Origin: DATDAW01 sp036524675
Lineage (GTDB): Bacteria > Verrucomicrobiota > Verrucomicrobiia > Chthoniobacterales > DASVRZ01
Direction: 5' to 3'
NCBI GenBank assembly: GCA_036524675.1
Contig: DATDBU010000113.1
Span: 62,001-126,000 of the forward strand
DNA length: 64,000 bases
This document shows, piece by piece, positions 43,826 through 52,238 of the stretch. How positions within the stretch are numbered: the stretch's first letter is position 1; each line of letters starts with the position of its first letter. The position numbers and the translations under genes are program-made. Below the pieces are notes generated by a model. That model was given only the letters and a program-made list of their open reading frames with translations. It had not been told where the DNA came from and did not search any database.

Positions 43826-44329
43826 TCAAATCACCAGAACCGTAGAGCGCAGTGTGAGAATCGTATCGCTGGGGCGCGGTGGCGATCTCGGAATCAGAAA
43901 AGCCAACCTGGGAGCCGGAGGTGGGACAACAACATCTATTGACGAAAGCGGAGTCAGGACTGCTTTAGATACGACCGGTGGCGCAGTGATTTCAGCTTCA
44001 CGCTTTGCATTGCCGTTCTGCGCAAAATGCAAGACGTGATCTGGGTGCCCCGGCGACCGCTCGGCAAGAAGGCAGACAAGTTTGGTCACTCCACTATGAA
44101 GATGACCGGCAGGACGCGCGAATGCTGGCGACGTCGACGCCATTTTCGAGCGGTCGTGGACAAGAACGACATTCAAATAGTCTCCCGCAAACTGAAGTCT
44201 CACCCGATGCTCGCCACTGAAAGCCGCAACACCCGCAACAACCAGAGGCAGCACGCCAGATGCGATTGCTAGATAAACAATCGCAAAAACAACACTAAAT
44301 CCGCGTGATAGTATCGAGATCCCCTTCAT
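43826..44329 (-). CDS. Small membrane/secreted His-containing protein next to czcCA
   Basis: 167 residues. One or two N-terminal hydrophobic segments (about residues 10-38) precede a soluble part with several histidines (L-V-H-D-R-S-K, G-H-L-H-S-G, G-H-P-D-H-V-L-H-F) and a Pro-rich tail. Not recognised as a known family. It is upstream of czcC on the same strand, 115 bases away, so a metal-binding or sensing accessory role in efflux is plausible but unproven. Confidence 0.5.
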   Translation of the reverse strand: MKGISILSRGFSVVFAIVYLAIASGVLPLVVAGVAAFSGEHRVRLQFAGDYLNVVLVHDRSKMASTSPAFARPAGHLHSGVTKLVCLLAERSPGHPDHVLHFAQNGNAKREAEITAPPVVSKAVLTPLSSIDVVVPPPAPRLAFLIPRSPPRPSDTILTLRSTVLVI

Positions 44330-44659
44330 CCTGTTCCCGCCAACAAATTACAGGCCGATCTCGAGGCCTCAACTGGAAATATTCACTACCAGGAAATTCC
44401 CGTCAGAATAAACTGTAGCGCGAAAGAGTCTCATTTGCACAACCCGGCAATGCCTGCAACTAGTATTCGCCTATGTTCCTTGCGCATGAGATCCCCATAC
44501 CGTCACGAAGCAATTGCCATCTGTTCCATTTGTTAGATCTTTCTTTTAGATGGTTGCGAACCGATTGAATGCCCGCGACGGCCGCGCACAGGCCGGAGTC
44601 GTCGTAGGAAGTTTTGTTGCAACCACGTTTGGACCCCATTTAGGTTACCGGAAAAACAT
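44330..44659. other. Intergenic region between divergent czc-associated gene and cupin gene
   Basis: 330 bases upstream of both flanking genes. No reading frame with a ribosome binding site, no tRNA and no recognised riboswitch. It should contain the promoter of the metal-efflux cluster (minus strand) and that of the cupin gene (plus strand); I cannot identify a metal-regulator operator by eye. Confidence 0.4.
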
Positions 44660-45139
44660 ATGCTCAAGGTTAACACAAAGGTAATTCCTGAACTGTCGTG
44701 GTCCTCGCCCAAAGGGACGTTTACAGGAGCAGGCAAACAGGTTTCAGAGGCGTTGGGGCGGAAACCCCAATCAACGGACCTCATGGAGCGGCATCCTTTC
44801 GATGTGGAGATTCTCCGCATTCCTCCGGGAAAAGCTCCCTATCCGTACCACTCTCACAGCGCACAGTGGGAGTTTTACAACGTCATTTCCGGCAATGGCA
44901 TCGTACGGCATCAGGCTGGAACGACTTCGATCGAAGCCGGCGACGCCTTTCTCTTCGGACCGGGTGAACCTCATCAGCTCATCAATGACGGCACCGACGA
45001 CATGATTGTTTACGTCGTGGCGGATAATCCGATCGGAGAATCCTGCCACTATCCGGACAGCAAAAAATGGCTGGTCCGCTCGCCCGAAAGCCGATTGATC
45101 CGATCCGAGCCGCTGGAGGACTGGGACGGTGAGGAATAG
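44660..45139 (+). CDS. Cupin-domain protein
   Basis: 159 residues with both conserved cupin motifs: P-Y-H-S-H-S-A-Q-W-E-F-Y (His, His, Glu metal ligands) and G-E-P-H-Q-L-I-N-D-G (fourth His). A single-domain cupin barrel that should bind a metal. Family members include sugar isomerases, dioxygenases and sensors, and the surroundings do not narrow this. Convergent with purM, 24 bases away. Confidence 0.8.
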   Translation: MLKVNTKVIPELSWSSPKGTFTGAGKQVSEALGRKPQSTDLMERHPFDVEILRIPPGKAPYPYHSHSAQWEFYNVISGNGIVRHQAGTTSIEAGDAFLFGPGEPHQLINDGTDDMIVYVVADNPIGESCHYPDSKKWLVRSPESRLIRSEPLEDWDGEE

Positions 45140-45163
45140 TCGCGAGATTGGTTGTCTCGTTCT

Positions 45164-46195
45164 TTACTTGATGGCGACCTTGCCTTCTCCCTGGACAATC
45201 TGACCGATTTTTCGACCCTTGGTTTGTTCGAGGACGGCGGAAGCGTCTTCGGGGCTAACGATAAGCGTCATGCCAATGCCCATGTTGAAAACCTGAAACA
45301 TCTCAAGGGCGTCGATGTTGCCCTTGGTTTGGATGAGATGGAAAAGCGGTGGGATATCCCATGAACCGAAGTCAATCCGTGCGTCGGTTGTCTTGGGCAG
45401 GACACGAGGAAGATTGTCGACCAAACCGCCGCCGGTGATATGGGCGGCTCCTTTGAGCACGCCTTTGGGCAGTGCTGCCATGAGCGGCTGATAATTCTCA
45501 TGTACGCGCAGCAGCTCTTCGCCAAGAGACAATTCCAGGCCATCGATTCGGTCGACGACCTGATAAGCGCCGGACCCGAGGAGGACTTTTCTCGCAAGCG
45601 AATAACCATTGGTATGAAGCCCATTTGATGCGAGGCCGATTATGATGTCGCCTTCGGAAATCCGCGACCCGTCGAGTAGTTCGGCACGATCGACGACGCC
45701 GACAATCGTGCCAGCAAGATCGTATTCACCCGGTTGATACATTCCCGGCATCTGGGCTGTCTCACCGCCGATAAGAGCGCAGCCAGCAGCTTTGCACGCG
45801 CGAGTGAACCCTGAAATCATTTGATCGAAAACAGCTGGGTCCAATTTCGCCGAGCCGATGTAATCAAGAAAGAAGAGCGGTTTGGCCCCGATGACCGCGA
45901 TATCATCCACACAGTGGTTGACGAGATCTTCCGCAACCGTGTCGTGACGATCCATCGCGAAGGCGATTTTGAGTTTGGTGCCGACGCCATCCACGCTCGA
46001 GACGAGCACGGGATCGGTCATCCCAGAAAAATCCGGACGAAACAGACCACCGAACCCGCCGATTTTTCCCAACACCTCCGGTCCGTGAGTCGCTTTGACT
46101 TTAGCGTGGATGCCGCTTTTTACACGATTGCCGAGATCAATATCGACACCCGCTTCGGCGTAAGCCTTCTGTTTTACGGGAGACGAATCGCTCAT
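45164..46195 (-). CDS. purM: Phosphoribosylformylglycinamidine cyclo-ligase (AIR synthetase)
   Basis: 343 residues. Family markers: Y-A-E-A-G-V-D-I-D at the start, D-G-V-G-T-K-L-K-I-A near residue 70, C-A-L-I-G-G-E-T-A-Q-M-P-G near 142, and H-I-T-G-G-G-L-V-D-N-L-P-R near 253. Fifth step of de novo purine synthesis. The start overlaps the purF stop (ATGA), so the two are translationally coupled. Confidence 0.96.
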   Translation of the reverse strand: MSDSSPVKQKAYAEAGVDIDLGNRVKSGIHAKVKATHGPEVLGKIGGFGGLFRPDFSGMTDPVLVSSVDGVGTKLKIAFAMDRHDTVAEDLVNHCVDDIAVIGAKPLFFLDYIGSAKLDPAVFDQMISGFTRACKAAGCALIGGETAQMPGMYQPGEYDLAGTIVGVVDRAELLDGSRISEGDIIIGLASNGLHTNGYSLARKVLLGSGAYQVVDRIDGLELSLGEELLRVHENYQPLMAALPKGVLKGAAHITGGGLVDNLPRVLPKTTDARIDFGSWDIPPLFHLIQTKGNIDALEMFQVFNMGIGMTLIVSPEDASAVLEQTKGRKIGQIVQGEGKVAIK

Positions 46196-47667
46196 GCGTT
46201 GGCCGTTTCAGCGGTAAAAAAAAGTGGCTGCTGAGTGCCGGAGCCGTTAAGGAGACGCGACTTGGAACGTCGTTGTTCCATGATGAATTTGTCGAGTTCA
46301 GGGTCAAACGGGACGGGATACCGACCGTTGAAACAGGCAAGACAGAAATGATTCTCCGGCAGGCCCGTCGCGCGCACCATGCCGGCGATGTCGAGGTAGC
46401 CGATGCTGTCGGCGCCGAGATATTCGCGAATTTGGTCAAGCGTGAGCTGGTTGGCAAGAAGCTTGGCTGGATTCGGAAAATCGATGCCGTAATGGCACGC
46501 GAACCGGTGTGGTGGACAACTGACCCGCATGTGAACTTCTTTTGCGCCAGCCTCGCGCAGATTGATGACACGCGCCTTTGCGGTGGTGCCCCGGACGATG
46601 CTGTCATCGACGACGACGACGCGTTTTCCTTCGACGGCTTCCTTGATGAGGTTGAGTTTCACCCGGACGTTAAAATCACGGATGAGCTGCGTGGGCTGAA
46701 GAAATGTTCGGCCGATGTAGTGGTTGCGAACAAAGGCGTGCTCGAAAGGAATACCCAGTTCCTGAGCGAAACCAAGGGCGGCATAATTGCCGGAATCCGG
46801 CACGGGGACTACGATATCAGCCTCTACGGGGTGCAACCGGGCCAGTTCGCGTCCCATTTGCGTGCGGACCTTGGAGACGTTGACGCCGCCAATATTGCTG
46901 TCCGGACGCGCAAAATAGACGTACTCAAAAATACAGAACGCCTTTTGCTCTGCCGGCTGAAAGGGAAACTCGCTCCGAATACCGTCCTCGTTGATGATAA
47001 CGACTTCGCCGGGTTCAATTTCGCGAATGTACTCTGCGTGAATGAGATCGAACGCGCACGTTTCGGAGGAAAGAATGTAGGCGCCGTCCAGTTTGCCCAG
47101 AGACAGCGGCCGGAATCCATGAGGATCCCGCACGCCGATGATTTCCTCTTCACCCATGATGATGAGTGAAAACGCGCCCTCGAGACGCCGGAGCACAGCA
47201 AGCGGGCTGTGGCCAGGCTGCGATGGCTGAGCGAGCAAATGGACGATAATCTCGCTGTCGACGGTTGTTTGGAAAATGGATCCCTTGGCTTCCAATTCCT
47301 CGCGCAGCACCGCGGCGTTGGTCAGATTGCCGTTGTGGCCGATGGCGAGCTGGCCCCTGTGGCAATTGATGGCCAACGGTTGGGAATTGATCAGCGTGCT
47401 GGAACCAGTCGTCGAGTAACGGCAGTGTCCGATGGCGCGTCGACCCTTGAGTTTTTCGAGGTGTTGGGATGAAAAAACCTGGCTGACGAGCCCCATGTCT
47501 TTGTGGATTACAAATGGGGCACCAAGTTCGGCGGAAGTGGCAATTCCGGCGCTTTCCTGGCCACGATGCTGCAAAGCGAACAATCCGAAATACGTCAAAA
47601 GAGCCGCATTTGGATGACCATAAACGGCGAAAACGCCGCACTCATGCTTAGGGCGATTAGATTTCAA
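46192..47667 (-). CDS. purF: Amidophosphoribosyltransferase
   Basis: 491 residues. The class II glutaminase nucleophile Cys10 follows a short propeptide (C-G-V-F-A-V-Y-G). The PRPP loop V-V-V-V-D-D-S-I-V-R-G-T-T sits near residue 345. Cysteines in A-F-C-I-F-E-Y-V, A-C-H-Y-G and F-C-L-A-C-F match the 4Fe-4S ligands of the Bacillus-type enzyme, so an oxygen-sensitive cluster is likely. First committed purine step; operon with purM. Confidence 0.96.
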   Translation of the reverse strand: MKSNRPKHECGVFAVYGHPNAALLTYFGLFALQHRGQESAGIATSAELGAPFVIHKDMGLVSQVFSSQHLEKLKGRRAIGHCRYSTTGSSTLINSQPLAINCHRGQLAIGHNGNLTNAAVLREELEAKGSIFQTTVDSEIIVHLLAQPSQPGHSPLAVLRRLEGAFSLIIMGEEEIIGVRDPHGFRPLSLGKLDGAYILSSETCAFDLIHAEYIREIEPGEVVIINEDGIRSEFPFQPAEQKAFCIFEYVYFARPDSNIGGVNVSKVRTQMGRELARLHPVEADIVVPVPDSGNYAALGFAQELGIPFEHAFVRNHYIGRTFLQPTQLIRDFNVRVKLNLIKEAVEGKRVVVVDDSIVRGTTAKARVINLREAGAKEVHMRVSCPPHRFACHYGIDFPNPAKLLANQLTLDQIREYLGADSIGYLDIAGMVRATGLPENHFCLACFNGRYPVPFDPELDKFIMEQRRSKSRLLNGSGTQQPLFFTAETANA

Positions 47668-47725
47668 GCGAAGGGCGGAAGTTTAGGGGTTCGGATCACT
47701 GGGTCAAGTTCCGCTCTATACTACA

Positions 47726-47938
47726 TCAATAATGGGGTGGGCGCTCGTCCCCAAGTAGCTTGATCGGTGTTTCTCCCGTGGAAGACGCGACTTGCGCCAG
47801 TTCCGCGGCCAGTTTTTCCACCTGGTCGCGTAATTTTAAGATTTCGCGATCCTGCTGAAGTACGTGTTCTTCGAGGAAGGAAATTTTCATTTCCAAATCC
47901 ACAAATCGGCCTTCGAGTTCCGCCGGTTCATCACTCAT
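47726..47938 (-). CDS. slyX: SlyX-like coiled-coil protein
   Basis: 70 residues from ATG 47938: an N-terminal coiled coil (R-F-V-D-L-E-M-K-I-S-F-L-E-E-H-V) with heptad spacing, and the P-P-H-Y C-terminus typical of SlyX. Function of the family is unknown. Its first 8 bases overlap the end of the upstream pterin dehydratase gene, indicating translational coupling. Confidence 0.8.
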   Translation of the reverse strand: MSDEPAELEGRFVDLEMKISFLEEHVLQQDREILKLRDQVEKLAAELAQVASSTGETPIKLLGDERPPHY

Positions 47939-48218
47939 CAACGAGCGTATCGATCTTCTCAGCCAGATCAAAGTCGAGATCTGTGAGTCCACCTTTGCTA
48001 TGGGTGAAAAGCACGATACGAACTTTGTTCCAGCGGATGTCGATGTCTGGATGATGTTCTTCTTCTTCGGCGATCTCGGCGACGGCGTTCACGAAATCGA
48101 TCGAGCCGGTGAAATCGTCGAACTCAAAAGTCCGCTCAATTTTTTTTCCCTCCTGTTCCCATTCCGGGATGCGTCGGAGGTAGGTCTTCAATTCACTCTT
48201 GTCGATAAGGTCGGACAT
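47931..48218 (-). CDS. Pterin-4a-carbinolamine dehydratase
   Basis: 95 residues. Carries the active-site motif E-E-E-E-H-H-P-D-I-D-I-R-W-N-K-V with the two adjacent histidines, followed by T-H-S-K-G-G-L-T-D-L-D. Dehydrates 4a-hydroxytetrahydropterin after aromatic amino acid hydroxylation, and relatives act in Moco or dimerisation contexts. No phenylalanine hydroxylase lies nearby. Overlaps slyX by 8 bases. Confidence 0.92.
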   Translation of the reverse strand: MSDLIDKSELKTYLRRIPEWEQEGKKIERTFEFDDFTGSIDFVNAVAEIAEEEEHHPDIDIRWNKVRIVLFTHSKGGLTDLDFDLAEKIDTLVDE

Positions 48219-48373
48219 GGCTGGCGGTCGTTATTGGGTTGAAATTTTCGGGCAGGCAACCGTATTCGCAACGGCGTGGGTTTTCCGGCACATCAGCGCT
48301 TGAACTGGTGGGGCGTCTGTGTCAGATGTGCCTCCCCTTTACTAAAAAACCCCATACAGTCAACGCGCCTCTC

Positions 48374-49333
48374 ATGCTGTATAACAACATCGTCGAAACA
48401 GTCGGTCGCACACCGCTCGTCAAACTCAACCGGGTCACAGCCGGTATCGATGCGATTGTGGCTCTGAAATGTGAATTTTTCAACCCACTTGGATCTGTAA
48501 AAGATCGCATCGGCATGGCGATGATCGAAGAGGCGGAAGCCTCCGGAAAGATTACGCCTGACACGGTGATCGTCGAACCAACGAGTGGAAACACCGGCAT
48601 CGCCCTCGCCTTTGTCGCAGCAGCCAAAGGCTACAAACTGATTCTTACCATGCCGGAGACGATGAGCCTCGAGCGCCGCACTTTGCTGGCGATGCTCGGC
48701 GCCAAACTCGTCCTCACGCCGGGCTCCGAAGGTATGAAGGGCGCCATTGCCCGAGCCGAAGATATCGTTGCCAATACTCCCAGCGCATGGATGCCGCAAC
48801 AATTCAATAATCCGGCAAATCCGGCAATCCATGCCAAAACCACGGCCGAGGAAATATGGACCGATACCGATGGCAAGGTCGATATTTTGGTCGCTGCCGT
48901 CGGAACCGGCGGCTCCATCACGGGAGTCAGCGAAGTTCTGAAAAAGCGCAAGCCCGACTTTGTTTCCATTGCGGTCGAACCCAAGGACTCGCCCGTAATC
49001 ACGCAGACCAAGTCCGGCCTGCCCGTGAAACCCGGCCCCCACAAAATCCAGGGCACAGGCGCCGGATTCGTCCCCAAGAATTTGCATCTCGACATTGTGG
49101 ACGAAGTGATCACCGTCTCCAACGAAGACTCTTTTGCGATGGCCCGCCGCCTTGCGAAAGAAGAAGGCATTTTGGCGGGAATTAGCTCCGGCGCCAACGT
49201 CTACGCTGCTCTGCAAGTCGCGCAACGCCCCGAAAACAAAGGCAAATTGATCGTGACGATCGCATGTAGCACCGGTGAACGCTACCTCAGCACAGCCCTC
49301 GCCGACGAAGCTCGCGCCGCAGTCGGTTCCTAA
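48374..49333 (+). CDS. cysK: Cysteine synthase (O-acetylserine sulfhydrylase)
   Basis: 319 residues from ATG 48374, which gives the usual start (Y-N-N-I-V-E-T-V-G-R-T-P-L-V-K-L). PLP lysine is in N-P-L-G-S-V-K-D-R; the phosphate loop G-T-G-G-S-I-T-G and the P-T-S-G-N-T-G-I substrate loop are present, and the C-terminal S-S-G-A-N motif follows. Fold type II PLP enzyme making cysteine from O-acetylserine and sulfide. No serine acetyltransferase in the window. Confidence 0.95.
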   Translation: MLYNNIVETVGRTPLVKLNRVTAGIDAIVALKCEFFNPLGSVKDRIGMAMIEEAEASGKITPDTVIVEPTSGNTGIALAFVAAAKGYKLILTMPETMSLERRTLLAMLGAKLVLTPGSEGMKGAIARAEDIVANTPSAWMPQQFNNPANPAIHAKTTAEEIWTDTDGKVDILVAAVGTGGSITGVSEVLKKRKPDFVSIAVEPKDSPVITQTKSGLPVKPGPHKIQGTGAGFVPKNLHLDIVDEVITVSNEDSFAMARRLAKEEGILAGISSGANVYAALQVAQRPENKGKLIVTIACSTGERYLSTALADEARAAVGS

Positions 49334-49377
49334 TCCAACTTTTCATGCCCAACCTTCGTTCATCTCGAAATCTTCAC

Positions 49378-50103
49378 ATGGCGGCCAAGCCCAAACCCAA
49401 CCCAGAGCCGCAGCCTTCAGTCAATCTGGATTCCGATCTCGATGCCGCCTTCTTCTGGGAGGAACACAAGACCAAAATCGTCGCAATTATCGCCGCTGCA
49501 GTGCTTGCCGTGGCCGGGTACACAGCGTGGCAGTTTGTTGCCAGTCAGAACAATGCGAAGGCAGCGGCTGCATTTGAAGCCGCGCACTCGACCGATGAAC
49601 TTGAGGAGTTTGTGAAAAATTTCCCAAATTCCGTGGCCGCGGGAAATGCACAACTGCTCATTGCAGGCAATCAGCGCGCCGAAGGCAAGTTCGACGACGC
49701 CCTGAAAACGCTCACCGACTTTACCAGCAAACGCCCTAAACATCCGCTCATCGCGGACACCTGGCTCAGCTACGCGGCGACACTCGAAGTTAAGAAAGAC
49801 TTTCCGAAGGCCCTTGAAGCCTACGCCTCTGTCGCTTCGAAATACGGCCAGACGTCGGCAGCGCCAGCGGCGCTTTCCGCCCAAGCCCGCCTGACAAGGC
49901 AGCAAAACGACGCTAAAAAAGCGCGCGATCTCTATGAAAACCTCGTCCAGCGTTTCCCAGCCAGTTTTTGGGCCCAGGAAGCTCAGCAAGAACTCAGCCG
50001 GCTGCCCAAAACCGGAGAGGCTCCTCTGAAGCTAGAGACACCGGCAGCTTCGCCTGCCGCATCTGCCGCTCCGGCGAATCCAGCCGCGTCACCAGCAAAG
50101 TAG
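49378..50103 (+). CDS. YfgM-like membrane-anchored TPR protein
   Basis: 241 residues from ATG 49378. A Pro/Lys-rich cytoplasmic start, then one transmembrane helix (I-V-A-I-I-A-A-A-V-L-A-V-A-G-Y) and a periplasmic TPR domain (about 70-215), ending in an Ala/Pro-rich tail. This matches YfgM (TPR_21) proteins, which link the Sec translocon to periplasmic chaperones such as PpiD; a PpiD-like gene exists at 3634-5121. First of three envelope-assembly genes on the plus strand. Confidence 0.75.
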   Translation: MAAKPKPNPEPQPSVNLDSDLDAAFFWEEHKTKIVAIIAAAVLAVAGYTAWQFVASQNNAKAAAAFEAAHSTDELEEFVKNFPNSVAAGNAQLLIAGNQRAEGKFDDALKTLTDFTSKRPKHPLIADTWLSYAATLEVKKDFPKALEAYASVASKYGQTSAAPAALSAQARLTRQQNDAKKARDLYENLVQRFPASFWAQEAQQELSRLPKTGEAPLKLETPAASPAASAAPANPAASPAK

Positions 50104-50157
50104 CAGCAAAGATTTTTTGACGCCGCCAAACCAAACCCATACGCTGCATTTTCCTTT

Positions 50158-51432
50158 ATGAGCCTTCGGCTTCGTTCCATTGTCACTCTCGCCGTTGTCT
50201 GCACCGGCTTCCCACAGCTCAGTCCTGCCCCGATGGTATATCAGGAAGGCGCGGGCTGGACCATGCAGGGTGAAGAGCCTATTGAGCTCAAGAACAACGC
50301 GGCGGAGCAGTTCCAGCTTGCCGAAAAGTTCGAAAAGGAAAACGACCTCAAACGCGCTCTCGCCGGCTATCACCTGACGGTCCGTCGTTATCCTCGCGCC
50401 ACCATCTCGGCACGAGCTCAATTCAAAGTTGCTGAATTGACCGATAAACTCGGCAATCCTCAGCGCGCCTTTACCGAATACCAGCAGCTCATTACCCGGT
50501 ATCCCAAGAGCTCGGACTTCGAAGCTGCCATCGGCGCTCAATTCACTATCGCCAAACAATTCCTGGACGGAAAACGCGTCGAAGTCTTTGGCGTCCCGAC
50601 ATTTTCATCGATGACTCGAGCGGAAGAAATGTTCGTGCAGGTCATCAACAACGCGCCGTTTATCCAGAAATACGCAGCTGCAGCGCAGTTCAACATCGGA
50701 CAGGCTCGTGAGAAACAAGGCGATTACAGTCGCGCCATCGAAGCCTACCAGAAAATCATCGATGACTATCCGTATTCCGACATGGCGGACGACGCTCAGT
50801 ATCAGATCGGATACGTTTACATGAGAGCCAGCCGCTCGGGAGAATACGATCAGTCTGCAGCGGCCAAAGCCAACGAGGCGTTCGAAGATTTCATTTATCG
50901 TTACCCGAACAGCGAGAAAGTGGCCCAGGCAAAGGAGAACATGAAAATGCTCAACAGCCGGCAGTCGCAAGGCGCGATGAGCATCGCGAAGTTCTACGAC
51001 AAACAGAAAAACTACAAGGCCGCCGCCATCTATTACAATGAGATCATCCGCACGGAACCGGATTCTCCAGATGGTAAAGCTGCGCAAGCCCGTCTCGACC
51101 AACTGAAAAAGCTAGTCGGCGAAAATAAACTCACGTTTGCACCGCCTGTGCCTCCGGGCGCCAAAACGACTGCTCAGCAACGGCTGCAGTCGCAAATCAA
51201 TGCTACCTCCCGTCCCGATTACGTCGGTCCGCCGGGTCCGGGACCAGACCAGACACCGAGCCCCGGCCCAGCGATGCGCACATCCCCGGATGACGTCGCT
51301 CCGCTTCCACCCATCGAGCCCGATCTTCCGACAACAGACCAAGAGCCGCTTCCGGAGCCAACGCCAGGCGCCATTCCCGATTCCACGCCTGCTTCAAAAG
51401 CTTCCGCGACACCCACTCCGCAGGGAGACTAG
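50158..51432 (+). CDS. BamD/YfiO-like TPR protein
   Basis: 424 residues with a signal sequence and five TPR-like repeats in the BamD arrangement (A-E-Q-F-Q-L-A-E-K-F-E-K-E-N-D-L-K-R-A, Y-Q-K-I-I-D-D-Y-P-Y-S, A-Q-Y-Q-I-G-Y). A Pro-rich ~110-residue tail follows. BamD partners with BamA in outer-membrane protein insertion. The usual lipobox is not evident: the only N-terminal cysteine sits in A-V-V-C-T, with Val at position -1. Between YfgM-like and LptE-like genes. Confidence 0.78.
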   Translation: MSLRLRSIVTLAVVCTGFPQLSPAPMVYQEGAGWTMQGEEPIELKNNAAEQFQLAEKFEKENDLKRALAGYHLTVRRYPRATISARAQFKVAELTDKLGNPQRAFTEYQQLITRYPKSSDFEAAIGAQFTIAKQFLDGKRVEVFGVPTFSSMTRAEEMFVQVINNAPFIQKYAAAAQFNIGQAREKQGDYSRAIEAYQKIIDDYPYSDMADDAQYQIGYVYMRASRSGEYDQSAAAKANEAFEDFIYRYPNSEKVAQAKENMKMLNSRQSQGAMSIAKFYDKQKNYKAAAIYYNEIIRTEPDSPDGKAAQARLDQLKKLVGENKLTFAPPVPPGAKTTAQQRLQSQINATSRPDYVGPPGPGPDQTPSPGPAMRTSPDDVAPLPPIEPDLPTTDQEPLPEPTPGAIPDSTPASKASATPTPQGD

Positions 51433-51440
51433 GACTGGAG

Positions 51441-51959
51441 ATGATGCTCCGTGCCCTCGCACTCACGCTGCTGATGGTGGCGGCATTTCTTTTTACTGGC
51501 TGCCTCGGCTACCAGATTGGGCCCGCAAAACCTGCCGTTCTCGCCCACGTCAACTCTTTGGCAGTGCCTATTTTTGGGAACGATACCCTGGAGCCGCATG
51601 TTGAAGCGCTGGTCTCCGGCATCGTCATCAAGCAAATCCAACAGGACGGGAGTTATCAGATCCGAAACACGGATGATGCCGACGCCATCCTTGAAGGAAC
51701 GATAACTTCCGTGACGCGTCGCCGCTCCCGTTCGGTACGTGGAAATGTGGACGCTACGGCGGAATTCACGCTCGTCCTCGGAGTCCGATACGACTTGATC
51801 GATCGCATCACCGGCCACGTGCTCGATACACGCAGCGTGCAAGGGACGACCAACTTCTTTGTAGGCAACGACTTGCAAGCTCAGGAGCGCCAGGCCGTCG
51901 TGCTTGCGGGCGAGGACGCCGCAATCCGGATAGCTGGTTATTTGAGCGAAGGTTGGTAA
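51441..51959 (+). CDS. LptE-like LPS-assembly lipoprotein
   Basis: 172 residues with a lipoprotein signal (L-F-T-G-C, Cys21). The mature protein has the LptE/LptE-like features Y-Q-I-G near the start, S-L-A-V-P-I-F-G-N, a D-A-D-A-I-L-E-G-T-I-T-S-V strand and an A-x-F-T-L-V-L-G-V-R-Y-D strand. It would plug LptD and deliver lipopolysaccharide to the outer leaflet. Starts 8 bases after the BamD-like gene. Confidence 0.82.
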   Translation: MMLRALALTLLMVAAFLFTGCLGYQIGPAKPAVLAHVNSLAVPIFGNDTLEPHVEALVSGIVIKQIQQDGSYQIRNTDDADAILEGTITSVTRRRSRSVRGNVDATAEFTLVLGVRYDLIDRITGHVLDTRSVQGTTNFFVGNDLQAQERQAVVLAGEDAAIRIAGYLSEGW

Positions 51960-51965
51960 AGCAGA

Positions 51966-52091
51966 GTTTTAAGTCTTAAGTTTGTAAGTCTTAAGATACG
52001 TCACGCGCGAAAACCAGCGGCGCTTGGTGAAGGACCGTTTTCGTCGATTCATTCGCTCGCCGCTATCGCCTTAAAACTCAAGACCTACAAA
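51966..52091. repeat. Inverted/tandem 15-bp repeats between the LptE-like gene and tRNA-Gln
   Basis: TTTGTAAGTCTTAAG (51981-51995) is preceded in tandem by the related TTTTAAGTCTTAAG (51967-51980). The reverse complement of the same unit, with two transitions, is at 52077-52091, followed inwards by a partial copy (52070-52076). The arms flank ~75 bases that contain further short inverted repeats (GCGAAAAC...GTTTTCG and AGCGGCG...CGCCGCT). Resembles a REP or small MITE-like element; copy number elsewhere is unknown. Confidence 0.5.
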
Positions 52092-52105
52092 CTGAAAATT
52101 TCCGT

Positions 52106-52179
52106 TGGCTACCGCGCATGGATTCGAACCATGAATAACGCCTCCAAAGGGCGCTGTGTTACCGTTACACCACGCGGCA
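52106..52179 (-). tRNA. tRNA-Gln (anticodon UUG)
   Basis: Minus-strand cloverleaf: acceptor TGCCGCG/CGCGGTA with discriminator G and an encoded CCA end, D arm with G-G-T-A, anticodon stem GCGCC/GGCGT with loop CTTTGGA (anticodon TTG), and T loop TTCGAAT. Unlike the tRNA-Val in this window, CCA is genome-encoded. Confidence 0.96.
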
Positions 52180-52238
52180 GTGAATCGCGAGCGGGCAAAG
52201 TAAGAGGCGATGCCTGGGATTGCAAGCGTGGAGCCACA

